Assembly (NCBI RefSeq): GCF_049331405.1
Contig: NZ_CP186274.1
Coordinates: 3,224,001-3,288,000 of the forward strand
Length of the DNA stretch: 64,000 nt
From: PoT sp049331405
Lineage (GTDB): Bacteria; Planctomycetota; Planctomycetia; Isosphaerales; Isosphaeraceae
Direction: 5' to 3'
A model generated the notes under the pieces. That model made no database searches. It saw only the letters and a list, made by a program, of their open reading frames with translations, and was not told the origin of the DNA. Every line of letters starts with the position of its first letter. The first letter of the stretch is position 1. Shown here piece after piece: positions 62,761 through 64,000 of this stretch. Both the position numbers and the translations under genes were made by a program.

Positions 62761-62895
62761 ACCCGATGGCGCGAAGCGTGCCTTGCTCGTTCGCGGGCCC
62801 TGTTCCACCGCACGTTTCAGCCGAGGCCGAGGCGATGACGCATCGACGTCCGTAACGGAGCGGGCGCGAAATGTCTTGAACAAGGCTGGCGATCC

Positions 62896-63303
62896 ATGGG
62901 TAAGAACATCTACGTCGGAAACCTGCCATACGACACCACGCAAGACGACCTCGTCCAGTTGTTCCAGACCTATGGGACGGTCACGAGCGGGCAGGTGATC
63001 ATCGACAAGTTCAGCGGACGGAGCCGAGGCTTCGGATTCGTCGAGATGGCCAACGATGATGAGGCCAACACCGCCATCGAAAATCTCAACGGTTCTCCCT
63101 TCGGGGGGCGCCCCCTGACCGTGAACGAAGCCCGTCCCCGCGAAGAACGTAGCGGAGGCGGCGGGGGATACGGGGGAGGCGGCGGTGGACGTGGCGGTTA
63201 TGGGGGCGGTGGGGGGAGCCGCGGCGGTTACGGAGGAGGAGGATACGGGGGCGGTGGCCACGGAGGTGGCGGCTCCCGAGAGTCCGGTTACGATCAATAT
63301 TGA
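62896..63303 (+). CDS. Glycine-rich RRM RNA-binding protein
   Basis: A 135-aa RNA-binding protein. Residues 1-80 form one RNA recognition motif with RNP2 (IYVGNLPY) and RNP1 (RGFGFVEM). The last 50 residues are a Gly-rich tail of GGYGGGG and RGGYGG repeats. Such proteins, shared with cyanobacteria and plants, act as RNA chaperones in cold or stress responses. The tail repeats are encoded by GGA/GGC/GGG codons. It is preceded by its own promoter and a long leader. Confidence 0.93.
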   Translation: MGKNIYVGNLPYDTTQDDLVQLFQTYGTVTSGQVIIDKFSGRSRGFGFVEMANDDEANTAIENLNGSPFGGRPLTVNEARPREERSGGGGGYGGGGGGRGGYGGGGGSRGGYGGGGYGGGGHGGGGSRESGYDQY

Positions 63304-63354
63304 ATCTCCGGCCACTTTTCCGATTTCGGATCTGGCTTTCGGCTTCAATCGCGA

Positions 63355-63360
63355 TATAAT
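63355..63360 (+). promoter_or_regulatory. Possible -10 box of rpsU
   Basis: A full-consensus TATAAT lies about 118 bp before the rpsU start. No good -35 partner is visible at 16-18 bp, so it is only a candidate. Confidence 0.45.
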
Positions 63361-63477
63361 CTTGATCTGGGTCGATAGAAAGGGAGGGCCGTGCGCCGGT
63401 TCTCCCTTTTCCTATTGCAAGCGTTCATTGGGAGAGCCTTCGCTGGCCACTCTGGAAGGAAACGGGAGGTTTTGCCT

Positions 63478-63666
63478 GTGGTGAAGTTACGGGTACGTTC
63501 CGGCGAGTCGATTCAGGAGGCCGTTCGTCGCTTCCGAAAGCTGTGTGAGCGCAGTGGGTTGCGTAAAGAAATGCGACGCAAGGCCTACTATGAGAAGCCC
63601 AGCGAACGGCGCCGCCGTGAAGAATTGAAGCGCCTTCGCAAAGCTCGCCAGGCCGCCCGAGTCTGA
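63478..63666 (+). CDS. rpsU: 30S ribosomal protein bS21
   Basis: A 62-aa bS21, a small basic protein of the 30S subunit involved in initiation. The sequence KLRVRSGESIQEAVRRFRKL, then RKEMRRKAYYEKPSERRRREE (in part) is characteristic. The start is GTG 63478, with GGGAGG 8 nt upstream; a second GTG at 63481 is possible. The frame opens at 63391. It is basic throughout and has a short tail rich in Arg and Ala. No ribosomal operon is adjacent. Confidence 0.92.
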   Translation: MVKLRVRSGESIQEAVRRFRKLCERSGLRKEMRRKAYYEKPSERRRREELKRLRKARQAARV

Positions 63667-63797
63667 GTCGAACTCTCAGGCTTTCCGCGGGACAGATCTC
63701 CCGGCTCGTGACGCTCGGCGTGATTCACGCCTTGAGACGTCCCGAGCCGGTTGTCGTTGGTGGGCCATCGTTTCGAGCTACGAAATTGGCAAAAAAA

Positions 63798-63826
63798 GAG
63801 GCGTCGCCCGAGATGGACGACGCCTC
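63798..63826 (-). terminator. Rho-independent terminator of purB
   Basis: A perfect 9-bp stem (GAGGCGTCG / CGACGCCTC) with an 11-nt loop. On the minus strand it runs into seven or more T residues (complement of 63791-63797). It is 29 bp after the purB stop. Confidence 0.9.
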
Positions 63827-63854
63827 GAGGATCTTTCGGCACTAATGGCTTGCG

Positions 63855-64000
63855 TCAGACATCGATCTCGCGCGTGATCTCGGTGCGCGCCGGGTACTTC
63901 TTGCGGATCGGCTCGACTTCGCTCGCAATGAACTCGGTCACCTGCTCGGGCGAACGCCCGACGAAGAGGGCCGGGTCGATCGTGTCCTTGTAGTTGATCG
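63855..64000 (-). CDS. purB: Adenylosuccinate lyase, C-terminal end (partial)
   Basis: The last 47 codons plus stop (TGA, complement of 63855-63857) of a gene that continues beyond the window. The segment ALFVGRSPEQVTEFIASEV matches the C-terminal block of adenylosuccinate lyase (GRAPEQVxEF), which cleaves adenylosuccinate and SAICAR in purine synthesis. The tail ends RTEITREIDV. With only the C-terminus visible, the assignment rests on this block and the terminator. Confidence 0.7.
   Translation of the reverse strand, partial: INYKDTIDPALFVGRSPEQVTEFIASEVEPIRKKYPARTEITREIDV

Larger units (their letters stand above)
62594..62895. other. Intergenic region upstream of the RRM gene
   Basis: About 300 bp containing the terminator of the reductase gene at 62634-62666 and the promoter of the RRM gene at 62732-62760. 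The RRM transcript would have a leader of about 130 nt. Confidence 0.5.

Overview
This is a GC-rich, tightly packed window of 57 recognisable genes. The lineage is most likely a planctomycete of the Isosphaeraceae type. This rests on gene content: secreted DUF1080 and DUF1570-type proteins, a glycine-rich RRM protein, a ThiS-ThiG fusion, a thioredoxin-protease fusion, an hpnCDE squalene cassette, an ExbB/ExbD pair, and many ATGA-type overlaps. I infer the lineage from content and did not identify it by alignment. Housekeeping genes present include tRNA-Ala(GGC), bS18, bS21, folC, cysS, ruvC, ispF, hisF and the C-terminal end of purB, so this is core chromosome. I saw no phage, IS element, integrase or CRISPR array.

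Layout. At 1-3.4 kb there is the end of an unknown gene, a two-gene ABC-2 exporter, a glycerophosphodiesterase and a small secreted protein. About 3.9-5.2 kb is a lower-GC, gene-poor patch. At 5.2-10.9 kb there is a degenerate histidine-kinase-like/receiver protein, a secreted Asp-box protein and a penicillin-acylase family hydrolase. At 10.9-15.3 kb an XPB-type helicase, a 74-aa protein and a helicase-associated protein form one operon. At 15.7-22.3 kb there is a two-domain AhpD-like protein, a minimal Ser/Thr kinase, a flavin reductase, an FKBP lipoprotein, surE, tRNA-Ala with a clear promoter, an orphan Phd-type antitoxin and a DedA protein. At 22.4-27.5 kb there is ExbB/ExbD, a voltage-sensor/adenylate-cyclase fusion and a thioredoxin-trypsin fusion. 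At 28.4-32.8 kb there is a DUF1080 protein and the hpnC-hpnD-hpnE operon. At 33-39.9 kb there is a response regulator and folC, DUF423, an ACT/UPF0210 pair and a polar amino-acid ABC transporter with a fused binding protein and permease. At 40.2-49.5 kb there is an HpnI-like glycosyltransferase, several secreted proteins, an exported isoaspartyl methyltransferase, CYTH, bS18 and a metallopeptidase-like protein. At 49.6-53.5 kb pilT, a membrane-anchored GspE/PilB ATPase and a CvpA-like protein lie in one run. At 53.6-64 kb there is hisF, a DinG-type helicase, thiSG, ispF-cysS-ruvC, csrA, a Tat-exported aldo/keto reductase, an RRM protein, rpsU and purB.

How the genes fit together. IspF (isoprenoid precursors), HpnC/D/E (farnesyl-PP to squalene) and the HpnI-like enzyme (hopanoid head group) are parts of one lipid route spread over the window. 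XPB with its partner, the DinG-type helicase and RuvC are DNA-repair functions at separate loci.

The most unusual protein is the 555-aa product of 24234-25901. A complete S1-S4 voltage sensor with ten arginines at every third position is joined through two more membrane helices to a class III adenylate cyclase that keeps all its catalytic residues. I see no ion-selectivity filter. This would be a route from membrane potential directly to cAMP.
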